Below, piece after piece: positions 49,131-61,039 of a DNA stretch of 64,000 nucleotides. The first letter of the stretch is position 1, and each line of letters begins with the position of its first letter. Made by a program: the position numbers and the translations under genes. This DNA is from Sipunculus nudus (Eukaryota > Annelida > Sipuncula > Golfingiida > Sipunculidae): the NCBI GenBank assembly GCA_026874595.1, contig CM049306.1:38690019-38754018 (forward strand). Direction: 5' to 3'. Under the pieces are notes generated by a model. That model saw nothing but the letters and a program-made list of their open reading frames with translations, made no database searches and was not told the DNA's origin.

Positions 49131-51502
49131 CAGTGACCCATGGGTCCCTTGTTTTTTAGCTCAGTTGACTGAAAGTCATCTGAGCTATAGCGATCACTCT
49201 TTGTCCATAGTCCGTCTGTCTGTCCGTCTGTCCGTCCGTTAACCAGGCACAAATCAAAACCTCTGGACCTAGCATTTTTTATCTTGGCAATCTGAGAGGG
49301 CCATGAAAAATCTCCTTGGAAACCAGAAATTAGGTCTCTGTTACCCATATCCTTTGAGCTATGTAGCCCCAAAACACCCCCCAGAATAGTCAAAAATTTC
49401 ATACAAAAACTTCAATATCTCATTAACTACATCACTGATGGTCATGATTTTTGGCATACATGTTGATCATGAGATGTTCCATCAGTTCCTGCTCACTGGT
49501 GGCGCCACCTGTAATTTTCATTTTTTAACGAATTTTTTTTCTCTATTTTTGAGACCTTTAAAAATGTGAACATCGGTTAACAGGGCACAAATTGTAAAGA
49601 CTGGACCTAGAATTTTCATTCTTTACACACTGAGAGACCTATGAAAAGTCTCCATGGAAACCTGAAATAAGGTCTCTGTTACCCATATCCTTTGAGCTGT
49701 GCGGCTCCCAATTACCCCCCAGTAATTGGAAAATTTGATAAAAATTTGATAAAAACAAACTGCAACATCTCAATAACTACAACACTGATGGTCATGATTT
49801 TTGGCATACATATTGATCAAGAGGTGTTTCATCAGTTCTTGCAGACTGGTGGCGCCACCTGTATTTTTTTTATTTTTTACAATTTTTTTTCTCTATTTTT
49901 GAGACATACATATTGATCATGAGATGTTTCATCAGTTTGTGCAGACTGGTGGCGCCACCTGTATTTTTCAATGTTCACGAATTGTTTTCTCCATTTTTGA
50001 GACCTTTAAGGATGTAGTTATCTGTAAACAGGGTACATATCGTAACGACTGAACCTATAATCTTCATTCTTGACACACAGGGAGACCCATGAGAAGTCTC
50101 CATGGAAACCTGAAATCAGGTCCCTATTACCCATATCCTTTGAGCTATGGCACTCCAAAGTACAGCTCAGAATAATGGAAAATTTGATACAAAAGGTGAA
50201 GTATCTGAACAACTAATGCAGAGATCACCATAATTGTTTGCATAGATATTGATCGTAAAGTGTTTCATCAGTTTCTGCAGACTGGTGGCACCACCTGTAA
50301 TTGTTCGGGTTTTTTTTTACGATTTTTTTCCCTCTATTTTTGAGACCTTTAAAGATAAGAACATCTGTTAACAGGGCACAAATCATAACTTGACCTAGAA
50401 TCTTCATTCTTGACACAGAGAGACCTATGAAAAGTCTCCATGGAAACCTGAAATTAGGTCTCTGTTACCAATATCCTTTAAGCTGTATGGCTCCAAAATG
50501 CCCCCCAGAAAAAATGAAAAATTTGATACAAAAACTGCAGAATCTCAATAACTACAACCCTGATGGTCATGATTTTTGGCATACATATTGATCATGAGGT
50601 GTTCCATCAGTTTCTGCAGACTGGGTGTGCCACCTCTTTTTTTTCAATTTTTTACGACTTTTTTTCTTATTTTTGAGACCTTTAAAAAAGTGGTTATCTG
50701 TCAACAGAGTACAAATCGTAACAACTGGACCTAGAATCTTCATTCTTGTCATGCAAGGAGGCCCATGAAAAGTGTCTGTGGAAACCTGAAATTAGGTCTC
50801 TGTTTTCCATATCCTTCAAGCTATAGGACTCTGAAGTATCCCTCAGAATAATGGACAATTTGATACAAAAGCTGAAGTATCAGAACAACTAATGCAGAGA
50901 TCACCATGATTCTTTGCATGGATATTGATTATGGAGTGTTTCATCAGTTTCTGCAGACTAGTGGTGCCACCTATATTTTATTCATTTTTTCAATTTTTTT
51001 TTCTCTATTTTTGAGACCTTTAAGGATGCTGTCATCTGTTAACGTGGCACAAATTGTAACAACTGGACCTAGAATCGTCATTCTTGTCATGCAAGGAGGC
51101 CCATGAAAAGTGCCTGTTAAACCTGAAATTAGGTCTCTGTTACCCAAATCCTTCAAGCTATAGGACTCCGAAGTATCCCTCAGAATAATGGAAAATTTGA
51201 TACAAAAGCTGAAGTATCTGAACAACTAATGCAGAGATCACCATGATTCTTTGCATGGATATTGACCATTAAGTGTTTTTATTAATTTTTGCAGACTGCT
51301 GGAGCCACCTTTATTTTTCTTAAAGTTTACCCATTTTTTCTCTATTTTTGAGATATATAAATACAGACACAATCTTGGCCTGTTGGTTAATCTGTTTGAT
51401 GCTTCAGTTGAATGGGTATATACTACCATTCAGATGATAGAATTTCCTTTTGCTAATCACTTCCGAGTCAGCTGAACGTCATGACCCATGGGTCACTTGT
51501 TT
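49120..51502 (+). mobile_element. Core-repeat element array B (HINE/pearl-like)
   Basis: 49120-49155 looks like the hairpin right end of one element (AGCTGAGCACAGTGACCCAT, GGGTCCCTTG), joined head-to-tail to TTTTTTAGCTCAGTTGACTG, the left end of the next. A GTCCGTCTGTCTGTCC microsatellite follows (49209-49240). Units of ~330-345 bp open near 49238, 49576, 50022, 50366, 50699 and 51038 with GTTAACAGGGCACAAAT variants. Most carry the palindrome GGTGGCGCCACC (49498-49509, for example) or a decayed form. The array ends at 51464-51502 with AGTCAGCTGAACGTCATG and the hairpin GACCCATGGGTC followed by ACTTGTTT. Same family and strand as array A. All ORFs inside are frames of the repeat. Confidence 0.8.
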
Positions 51503-54500
51503 ATATACTCTGAATTCAAATTCATTGGATTGATCTTCGATCTTGATAATTGGATTACTTCTGAAATTCAAACTGGGAATTGGACCATTTAACGGACATG
51601 TGGCACATTTAATTTAGAAGGTTCTTGCCAGTGTGCAGCCGATGAGGAAAAAATGCCGGACACTCGTGTTCATAAATATGTCAATTTGACTTCACTACTT
51701 TTAATCTGACGACAGTTTCGTCTAATTAAAGTGAACACTAACGTTCACATGAAGGACTAGTGTCCATAGACTAAGATCAATGATATTAACAATGAATATT
51801 ATCATAAATATTAACTCTTAAGCTAAACCCTAAGCCATCCTCATTGCTCAGATTTTCAAACTTTAGTAATAAGAGGGCATTAAATTTGAGTAAATTCTTT
51901 AAAACCCAGTGGTCGAAAGAGAATGTTCAACAAGTCCTGTTTGTCGATTTCTGGTAAAGCTAAACTCGCCTCCAAACTCTTCCAAGATGATCGGGGGACT
52001 TGTTAATTTGTCCACCAATTTAGCCTCTCACTAATAGGTGTATTTTACTTTTTGGATCACTTAGACAAACCTTGAAATATTTATATGATTTCTTGAGGTA
52101 GAAAATATAATTGCATTTTTGCTGAAGTTCCTGCACCTTATATAATTTTAGCGAAGTGGCAGTGATGACGGGGGCTGACTGGGACACCGGGACGTTTTCT
52201 GGTGTACCGGTTGTGGGCTTATAAATAGACCCAGCAGGAATTCTGTGTGCTTGCTTTTACACATGGGCACATCCACGAAGTTCCATGTCATATATTACGA
52301 CTAGAAATTGAAATAATGCATAAACAAATATGAGTAAAGTTTATATTTACTTTCCAGAGATAAGTGGCTTTCTTTGTGTGTCAGATTGGTAATTCCGTAG
52401 TTTTCAGCTAATACCACCTATAGTTCAGTTTAGAACACAGGAGGACTCCGTAAAGAGCACTAATAGTAATAATTTAATCTGCTGAATGAAGTCTTCTTAG
52501 TGGATACAATATACATTGTACATTAAATAAGGTCTTGCAGGTTCAGAGAAGTGATTATAGGGTTTTGAATGAGGATTTATTTGTTGCCATAAACATGAGA
52601 ATAGCAGTTTAGATGAACCCTTTATGTGTAACTTGAAGCTCATAAAGAAAATGGATGACCGGTATATTATATGATCCCATTTTGAAGCAATGGCAATAAT
52701 TCCTACGGCGACATTCTGTATACCTCCCGGGTCGGTTAAATAAGAAAGAATAAACTCCGCTTGAGTGCATTGAAATAATCCAGTTTTGAAATAAAATAAA
52801 GGATGGAACCTTTTCCTTAAAAAAGACTACCCCCCTCCCCCCCCCCCCCAAGGTGGCGAGAGTGTTATTCTCTACGCTCGGTCTGTCAGCAGATTTTGCA
52901 AAAAGTTCTTAATAGATTTTGTTGAAATTTTGTGGAGGTTAGGTAAACGCCCGCCGTGGAACAAACCATGCAATAGATTTTGGAGGTAATGGAGCATCAT
53001 AAAAAATTAAAATTCATAGGTTTCTGTTACGGCCGTTTCATTTTGATAGAGCTATTAATTAGTATATAGGCTGTACCAGATGGAGTTGTTGAACCGTAAC
53101 AGTTGTGTAGACCTAAACAGAAAAGATTATCCTGGCGGGGGTTTGCTGTATCAGAAAACAACTAGATTTACCGATATTATGATTATGTAAATTGGAGCCT
53201 TGCAGATCTGTAATACTATAGGGCTTTCGTGGATGCATGTGAATGAATAATAACACCAATATTTATCACTTATAATGATGTTGTAATTTGCTGCGAACCA
53301 AAATGAACTATCGTAAACGTATTTCTCTTGCTTCATGAAATATTTTGTGCTATTATCAAAGGTCCGGTTTTGATTTATGTATATACAAGAATGTTCCATC
53401 TATTAAATGGTAATGTCAAGTTCACCAGATTTAGTAGTCATGTAATATACTGCGCATCATCTGCCTAAAAATGGCAGTTGATCGAATTTTATGAAGAAAT
53501 TCACGACGTGATGATGTATGCATTTATGAAGATGCCCATTCTGAAATAAATTATTAATCAGACTGAGTGTGGAGGTATATCGTTTAAGTTGGAGTGATGG
53601 GGGCGTATTCCACGTATTGTGTCTCGACAGGGAAAAGAAGGGGGAAAAAATCGCCGCTCGCACATTTTTCCCCAAGAGTCTATAAAACAATAATTCGTCA
53701 TGGAGGGACCATAGTTTGCCCTTATGGGGGTAGGATTGGGATGGTCTAACTCCCAAACAATAGTCATTTTTGTTTATGGAGCACTGAAGCACACTTTTAT
53801 TTAAAAATAAAACTGAAAATGCAAACAGCTTGTCAATTATTTGGGATGTCAGATAAAACAACTATATTTATAATACGGACTGTGAAATAGGCCCACCTTA
53901 ATCAAAATGTTTTTTACACATATACGCTTCTGGTCTAAAGGTGAGAAGTGTGCCCCCCCCCCCTTTTTGTTTAATGTTTTCAAGTTATCTGTAAATGATC
54001 ATTAGATACAGAACTTGGTTTTAAGGCATTAAACGAATGCATTTATATTTTTTACGTCCGGCTTTTTGTATGGGATTTAAATGGCAGTTGTGGAACAGTG
54101 CATGTCGAGACAAGGGAAAATCGTTTAGCCAGATTAAAATAAAAAAAAATACGGCCTTGACGAATAGCAATACGATCTGCGCTGAGTGCAGCTGAGTGTT
54201 AACGTCTTACCATAGGCATTTGCGTGGTCATCTACTGAGAGCATAATGCACTTACAATTAGAAACCTAATCCAGACGTCTGAATTCATGAATGGCTTACA
54301 GTGCTTGTGACTGCCAAACAAATGTCACGATATCTGCTTCATTAAGTCGAACGTGCTCGCGTTAACTGTATTACTACATGCGTTATATATGACCGCGGGT
54401 CTCGTATAACAGCTATCAACTTGTCGCTTCCAAAAATAGCAAGTTACATAAAATCGCAATATACTCAGGATTATACAACATGGCGACATAACCAACCCTT

Positions 54501-54700
54501 AATTATTTATAAACCAGAGCACCATGGTCATATATGCAAGGAACTGCATGGCTAAAGGCTGTAGCCCTCAGATATATTATGACTACGCATTTCATGCAGG
54601 CAATCGAGAGACACTTGCATCCAACAATTTCGAGAGCGTTGAATTCTCTCCTTTCCTTTATACGGAAGTTTACCTGCTTTAGAAAAAGCCAGAAATAAAA
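51503..54700. other. Intergenic, no gene supported
   Basis: Mostly unique-looking sequence. A TATA-like TTATAAATAG at about 52220 has no ORF behind it. Poly-C runs lie near 52834-52849 and 53954-53963. The 134-codon and 69-codon minus-strand ORFs at 53457-53861 overlap each other in different frames and show no domain. Confidence 0.45.
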
Positions 54701-54736
54701 GTTTCACGTGTTGTCCGAAAAAAAGACTGAATAAAA

Positions 54737-55816
54737 ATGAAATCTTCGGACCGATGGGGAATGACATATTCGGATGAACCGAAGGTTCAGAAAAAAAATG
54801 CAGCAAAGGTAAGGGCTGACACGATTGAACTAAAGAAGCAATTTAACAGCATAGAATCTGAGCGCAAAAACTGTGTCGCGTATTTTGCCAAAGAGCGTTT
54901 GGCTTTAGAGCATCAGGTTTCTCGTCTGCTTTTAGCGAAAAAAGTCCGTGTGAAAGACCGAGAAGAAACGTTAAAGCGCGAGATCCAAGCAAGTCGTAAA
55001 CAGAATCGAGTGATATTCCCGTCAAACAGCGACACATCTTCCGAAAGAAAAATGAAAGCGTTACCTTCGATATTTGTGACGTCTACGACAGAACCAGAAT
55101 ACGTAAGACAGGATTTCACAGGAAAAAAATCAGATGATACTGTCAACAAGGACATGTTGCATGATCTTAATAATTGCAAACAGACAAACGGTGAGTTGTT
55201 CTGCGTACCTCCGACCTGCAAAACCCGCAGAAAATCCATGGATGTGAACTGGAAATTTCCCGAAACAATTCCGCTAAGAATGAAAACCTTGAATAAAGTT
55301 AACCCTCGAAAATCTGTCCCTGATGTATCAGTCAGGTGGTGTATGTCAAGATCATCAACAACAACAGAGGAAACATTTCCAGCGATTAGGAGTTCTTCAA
55401 ATTCACGTGCTTCAAATCAGTACACTTCATCATTGTTGTGTAACGGTGTTCCCTCGTCATCATCATCATCAGCAGCTGCATCAGCACCCAAAACTCAGAT
55501 CCAGCAAAGCTCTCACAAAATTCCAGAATCCCAGAATTACAATTTACTTAGTTTTCGGTCAGAGGACACTCAAAATCGAGAGAGAAAACAGCGATCCAAA
55601 AGCGTAATTGATTTGCCATCAGGCTGGTCATCGAGAGAACTTAGAGATCCAGGATATCCGGCAGTTTCGGAGAATACGTACACAAGGAGTACCGAAAGCA
55701 AGGAAAGTCCAGCTACAACAAATATTGACTTCATAAGGTGGGCGCTCAGTGAAACGAGGCCAAGCAGAAATAGGCGACTTAAAAAAATCATTAAGGCTGA
55801 TTATGTAGCCGAGTAG
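54737..55816 (+). CDS. Uncharacterised basic coiled-coil protein (single long ORF)
   Basis: I do not recognise this protein. The ORF has 359 uninterrupted codons, by far the longest in the window and well above chance for this base composition, starting at an ATG in an A-rich context (AAAAATGAAA). Residues ~15-95 are rich in Lys/Arg/Glu with heptad-like leucines (for example FAKERLALEHQVSRLLLAKK) and should form a coiled coil. The middle is polar, likely disordered, with a Ser run then Ala (SSSSSSAAASAP, about residue 240). The C-terminus has a basic patch (RPSRNRRLKKIIK) that could be a nuclear-localisation signal. No signal peptide or membrane segment is evident. An E-box-like CACGTG lies ~30 bp upstream. 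AATAAA occurs at 56514-56519, 700 bp downstream. It may be a lineage-restricted gene or one exon of a longer gene. Confidence 0.6.
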   Translation: MKSSDRWGMTYSDEPKVQKKNAAKVRADTIELKKQFNSIESERKNCVAYFAKERLALEHQVSRLLLAKKVRVKDREETLKREIQASRKQNRVIFPSNSDTSSERKMKALPSIFVTSTTEPEYVRQDFTGKKSDDTVNKDMLHDLNNCKQTNGELFCVPPTCKTRRKSMDVNWKFPETIPLRMKTLNKVNPRKSVPDVSVRWCMSRSSTTTEETFPAIRSSSNSRASNQYTSSLLCNGVPSSSSSSAAASAPKTQIQQSSHKIPESQNYNLLSFRSEDTQNRERKQRSKSVIDLPSGWSSRELRDPGYPAVSENTYTRSTESKESPATTNIDFIRWALSETRPSRNRRLKKIIKADYVAE

Positions 55817-56991
55817 ACAGTGGTTGAGATTTATCTTCAAGGGGGAGGAATGACTCGCAGGTGTGGGAGTGTAATCAAAGTCAGGACAACTTTATTTATA
55901 AACATTTACCCCCATATATGTACCGTATTTGACGTAATAAGCGCCCCTACCGTAATAAGCGTCCCCCCCCCCCCCCGGGATTTGGGAGATTCACTTTAAG
56001 AAAACTAAGGGATGGGCCATCCTAAACTCACTTTTCTCCTTAGCCAATAATATAACATGGGGCAAAGTAATGCTTTCATTTCTCCCCGCCAAGCTTAAAA
56101 GTCACCGTCAGTTTTTATTCTCCGTTAGGCTTTATCATCTAATATAATAATAATATTAGTTACACACAACAGAATCAGTGGTCAAGTGTTTCATAGATAA
56201 CATTGACTGATTGTGTCGGTGAAGGCCGACCCTGTAGGTGGCCATGCTGATCGGGTGACCTGAAATCAGGTACGGACATGGATGTATTATACAATGAAAT
56301 ATATATACTTACCGTATTTGTTCGTGTACAGAACGATAAATTTTATCCTAAAAATATGTAGCAAAGAAGGGCGGCCGTCTTATATACAGGTACAAGTTTT
56401 TCAGCGTCCTCAAGGCCGCCAAGGATAATTTACGGCAATCAGCATTATTACGTCGGTCGAACTTGACGCCGTGAATATCGGTGATCATATCCGTATGGTG
56501 GTAATATACACTCAATAAAGAACATTACAATGCTATGTTTTTGTTTGAATATATCGTTTATACGTCAGAATTACATGTGCACATAGTTAAATAATTGGTA
56601 AGAAAAGGTTTGCCCTTGCACACATTGACACAGGGATTTTTACTAAATCAATATATGATGCCCTTCTGACACTAGAGCCAGTGATTTACCGCGATCGGGA
56701 CGGAATTGCGGAACTGACAGACCGAAACGGAATTCCCAATCATGAAAATATGTTTTAATGTATTTTTTGCCAATAATATCTTGGCAATTCACTTGAAATA
56801 TGTATTCAGTGATATAATCGTCCGTGCCGCTGACAGCGTGTGGGGCTTACCCGTGTACTCAAGATCTGGGTTAATTTGTGTGCATACAGCGCTCGCGCAA
56901 GGGATGCTGAGAACTTGCCTACTTGGCTAAATGCCATATAGTAGCATATAACATGCATATTAAAACAAGGATAATTTTTTTCATATGGTGC
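55817..56991. other. Intergenic with repeat fragments
   Basis: At 55920-55975, ACCGTATTTGACGTAATAAG and CCGTAATAAGCGTCCC precede a poly-C run and look like a dispersed-repeat end. A related TTACCGTATTTGTTCGTG lies near 56309. No gene supported apart from possible 3' UTR of the upstream ORF. Confidence 0.4.
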
Positions 56992-57604
56992 CGTATTTAC
57001 GGGTGTATCTAAAACCCGGAGATCTCCGGCCGGAGATCAAAATAAAACCCGGAGACCGCGATATCTTAATTAATAAGGCAGCAATTAGTATTAAACGTTC
57101 CCCTTGACACTTCTTAATGACATCCGCATCGAATATGATACTTAATTTGCAAGTGCACAAGGTATTTATTCAGTTATCCACGGAAACCTCACCCGGAGAC
57201 GACCCGGAGATCGTCCGGAGACCGCCATCTTGCCCGGAGATCCGCCAATGAGTGCTTCCCACTGATTCCCACTCGCCACAACAGATGCCGCCACATACAT
57301 GTCTGACTTCCCCGCTCTGATATGTTATATCGTTTACGAGTCTAATTGATTGGAACTGTCACTAAAATACGTATTGTTTAAAAAACTGTTCAATAAACTA
57401 ATCATATATTCTCTTTACCAATTTTCTATTTCTGAAAACTCTTGAATGTTTATAATATGTTTATAACTAATTATATTTTCTTGCATATTATACAGAATAT
57501 TTTCTTTTAGTATGAATTTTATAGTAAAATATGTGATAACATATAAAATAGTTTAATTTAATACTTACATACAGAAATTATCGTAAACTCAACTATCCTT
57601 AATT

Positions 57605-57755
57605 TTTTAATGGTATAAAGGGTATGCATTAAATATGGAAATATATAGGAATATAAAACATATAAAATAGTATGTCAAATATGTGGTTTACTTAATATTG
57701 AAATATCGAAATTAAAAAACATATAAAAACTATGTCAAAAGTGTGGTTTACTTAT
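57605..57755. repeat. Short direct repeat inside the MULE
   Basis: Two ~62-bp diverged copies ending AGTRTGTCAAATATGTGGTTTACTTA (about 57640-57693) and CTATGTCAAAAGTGTGGTTTAC (about 57700-57755), just inside the left TIR. Confidence 0.55.
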
Positions 57756-58142
57756 TCGGCACTAAGACCAGAATTTAACGGGTTTAAAATATAATTATAA
57801 AAAAGGGCAGCGCGAGGATACCCCCATCAAACTTAATTGATTACTAAATTATGGATTCACTTCCCCTTTCGCCTGGGCTTTCAGGCAGGTGCTGCAGTGT
57901 ACACAGTTATTACGGGCAAACCTCATTAACGGTGTGGCTCATCCAGAGACATGGCCAATTTGGCTATTTAATAATAAACTAATTAAACTCATTAATTTCT
58001 GTTGCGCATAGTTGAAGGCAAACGAATTCATTTATGGAGTAATATTGTTTATGTACGTACAGTGATGACCAATAGACCTCGGCAGGGTAATTAATCCTTT
58101 GTAGCTATTTGAAATACTGTAATCCTAATATCCTTTGATCGT

Positions 58143-59789
58143 ATGGCCCACTTTTATTATCTTCAAAATTATTATCTGAAAGAAATTTTGCGGGGTTATT
58201 GTAATTTAGGTTCCTATCATTTAAAGTCAGAATATATGCATGTATTAGAAAACCATGAGGATCAACCATTCCCCAAGGATACTTGCGCCCCGGGACTAAT
58301 AGTTGAAAAGGTAAAAAACAATATAAACCAGTTCATGTCTGATCCCCCGTCACTTCAATCAGATTTGTTGCATGCTGATGCGCAGATAAAAAAGAGGAAA
58401 ACATAAATTCGGAATTCATTAGAAAGAACCTGACACAAATTGAAAGGGCACAAGATATAATCAATAACGGGAAAATAAAATTAATTGCGAAATTTGGTAC
58501 TTTCATTGTGGAGGGCAACAAAGACAATAAATATGCGGTAACTCCGTTCCCAAAAGAAAAATGTCAGTGCGCAGCAACAAATATTTGCTACCATATTCTT
58601 GCAGCCAGGAAATCTATAGGTATGGATGTAATCGATCAAAAACGCAAACTAAATGTTTCACTAATGTCTCGGCGTAGTAAGAAAAGGGTGGCTAGAAAAA
58701 CGGGTAGAAAACAGCCGAGAAAATCAGATTTCGTGTACGATTTTAAGCTGCTCCCGATACCGATGATTTCATGAAAACCTCGACTAGAAATAGATCTCTG
58801 CATGCAATCTCCCGAGATAGATGACCCGGTTCCCGTTTCGAAACAAAAGAAGACTAAACAGGGTACTGTTGATAAAATTAAGACACAAGCTACCCCGGCC
58901 AAAACCCCCATTAAATAATGTTACAGTTAAAAAAACACCGAAATCAATTTTGAAAAATTCGGAACGAAAACGAGTGAGAATTAGACTTGATTTTGGCGAG
59001 AGTAATAGTAACAGTAAAGAAAAAAAAGTAAAGACGACAGTTCATCCTTGCTTCCAGCTCCTAATTGTAGTCCAGTAGGGATGCCGGAAAGCATTATCGA
59101 TACACAATCTTTTGAAATAAGTGCGTCCTCTACACCAAAACAGACCACAAATAAAATAACCCAGGAACATTGTGAGACCTCTGACGAATGTAATCGCCCG
59201 CTAAGCAAAATTCGTAAAGTAATCCCCGAAGATATAACACCAACAAAAACAAAAAAGAAATCGACTCTCGCTAAAACGAAATAAATTTTCGAAATTAGCA
59301 AACAACGTTTCAGTTAAAAAGAGAAAGGCAAATCCGATATCGCTAATTTTAGTACATTAATCGCCAGAAAAGGAGACGTGCCGAGCGAGGTATTGGCTGC
59401 ATGAATTCGGACTAACAGTTCAAAACAAAAGAGAAATAGAAAACGATTCTTGGCTTTCTGATAAGCATATCCGTGCTGCGCAAATAATTTTACAAAAACA
59501 ATATCCAGAAATAATGGGATTCCAAGATACTACTCTAACACCTTGCTTCAATGATGAACGAAACAAATGGATCGTGCCAGAAACAGGTTTTAAAAATATA
59601 GGTTCTCGAAAAGGCCCGTGTGTACAAATACATTTCACTGGACATTCACATTGGCTTATATCGGTCCGACATGATGAGAGGGGTCTGTTTATAATAGATA
59701 GTTTGCGTGTAAATATCAAATTAAACTATTTTGTATATTATCACATGTTTTACTATAAAATTTATACTAAAAGAAAATATTCTGTATAA
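58143..59789 (+). pseudogene. Broken MULE-encoded protein: SWIM zinc finger plus Ulp1-like region
   Basis: Coding remnants lie in one direction but switch frame at least four times: 58143-58406, 58379-58774, 58775-58915, 58912-59047, 59044-59284 and about 59397-59789. The first part (HFYYLQNYYLKEILRGYCNL) resembles the region that follows the DDE core in MULE transposases. The second holds a SWIM finger of form CxCx5CxH at 58562-58594 (CQCAATNICYH), a DNA- or protein-binding module found in MULE transposases. A Lys-rich linker follows. The last part (HIRAAQIILQKQYPEIMGFQ; GHSHWLISV; LFIIDSL) looks like an Ulp1/C48-type cysteine protease with the His and Asp positions. The expected Gln and Cys residues would lie further on, but the frame runs into the right TIR and stops at 59787. 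Domain names are from motif recognition only. Confidence 0.75.
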
Positions 59790-60289
59790 TATGCAAGAAA
59801 ATATAATTAGTTATAAACATATTACAAACATTCAAGACTTTTCAGAAATAGAAAATTGGTAAACAGAATATATGATTAGTGTATTAAACAGTTTTCAAAA
59901 CAATATACGTGTTTTAGTGACAGTTCCAATCAGTTAGACTCGTAAACGATTTAACATATCAGAGCGGGGAAGTCAGAAATGTGATGTGGCGGCATCTGTT
60001 ATGGCGAGTGGGAATCAGTGGGAAGCACTCATTGGCGGATCTCCGGGCAAGGTGGCGGTCTCCGGACGATCTCCGGGTCGTCTCCGGATGAGGTTTCCGT
60101 GGATAACTGAATAAATACCTTGTGCACTTGCAAATTAAGTATCATATTCGATGCGGATGTCATTAAGAAGTGTCAAGGGGAACGTTTAATACCAATTGCT
60201 GCCTTATTAATTAAGATATCGCGATCTCCGGGTTTTATTTTGATCTCCGGCCGGAGATCTCCGGGTTTTAGATAAACCCCGTATTTACC

Positions 60290-60885
60290 GCGTAAAATGT
60301 TCACGAGTCCAGTGAATGCGGACGCTGTCAACTGGCTTGCACACTGACAATACACGGAGAATCGCACATGGCACTTCAATTACAAGAGCGCATTATAATT
60401 ATAAATATGAAGCGTTCTTTTCTCAGGTGACGCGAAATTCAATGTTTGTCAAGCTTGTATTAATGGACTACGTCAAGAAATGAATGCATTATAACGGGTC
60501 AACAAAGTTCAAGAAAGGGACCGTGTTTCCGCGGGATATAAATATGACGAATTCCCTCACAATTTTAAAACAAAACCTTGGATTTGGTGCGTTTACGCAC
60601 TGAAGTTAATATAATACGCTGGAGTCTGAGGGGCAGTATATCAGCTTTTTTTTTTTAATTGTTGCATGTAATATCATGCACAATGAAGGACAGAAAGGAC
60701 AATTATTGGCGAAGCCATTCCATGTCATAAATCGGCTCAGCTGTCAAAGGTATTTGCGCAAGGTGACTGACATAATCGGGGTACCGATGTCCCGTATTAT
60801 ATTTTTTCATCTTTCAAATAAATACTGTTTTTTATGTCTTTATATGAACATTTTATATATTCCACTTCCTTATGTACATTTCTGA
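60290..60885. other. Intergenic, nothing recognised
   Basis: No gene supported. The 69-codon ORF at 60676-60885 has no domain features. Confidence 0.5.
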
Positions 60886-60887
60886 TC

Positions 60888-61035
60888 TACCTGCCTGTCT
60901 AACCTGACCAGATAATCTGTATGGGTAATCCGCCTGTCTAATCTACCTACCTGCATCATATAACCTACCTGGTATACCTACCTATAATGTACTATCCCGC
61001 CTGGATAAAACACCTATACGTAATCTAATATAATT
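60888..61035. repeat. Degenerate CTACCTGTCTAAC-type simple repeat
   Basis: Pyrimidine-rich CTACCTG/CTAACCT words repeat irregularly over ~150 bp. The same vocabulary fills 62745-64000. Confidence 0.7.
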
Positions 61036-61039
61036 GCCT

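Larger units (their letters stand above)
57001..60279 (+). mobile_element. Mutator-like element (MULE), internally deleted
   Basis: A 3279-bp element. Left TIR 57001-57573 and right TIR 59705-60279 are inverted copies, about 95% identical by eye, both opening GGGTNTATCTAAAACCCGG and rich in CCGGAGATC motifs. Perfect 9-bp direct repeats CGTATTTAC flank it (56992-57000, 60280-60288). Long TIRs and a 9-bp duplication are hallmarks of the Mutator superfamily. The interior encodes fragments of a transposase C-terminal region with a SWIM zinc finger and an Ulp1-like protease-type region, in shifting frames. The DDE catalytic core expected upstream is not found. The high TIR similarity suggests a fairly recent insertion. 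Confidence 0.9.

Noticed and set aside
49094-51429. Many 60-100-codon ORFs in array B
   Set aside because: Same reason: each is a frame of the ~340-bp core unit, including the recurring KDMGNRDLIS-type translation.
52210-52260. TATA-box-like TTATAAATAG as a promoter
   Set aside because: No ORF or LTR structure could be linked to it.
53457-53861. 134-codon minus-strand ORF
   Set aside because: No domain, odd composition, and overlapped by another ORF in a different frame; no splice or promoter support.
55570-55840. 70- and 73-codon minus-strand ORFs
   Set aside because: They are antisense shadows of the 359-codon ORF.
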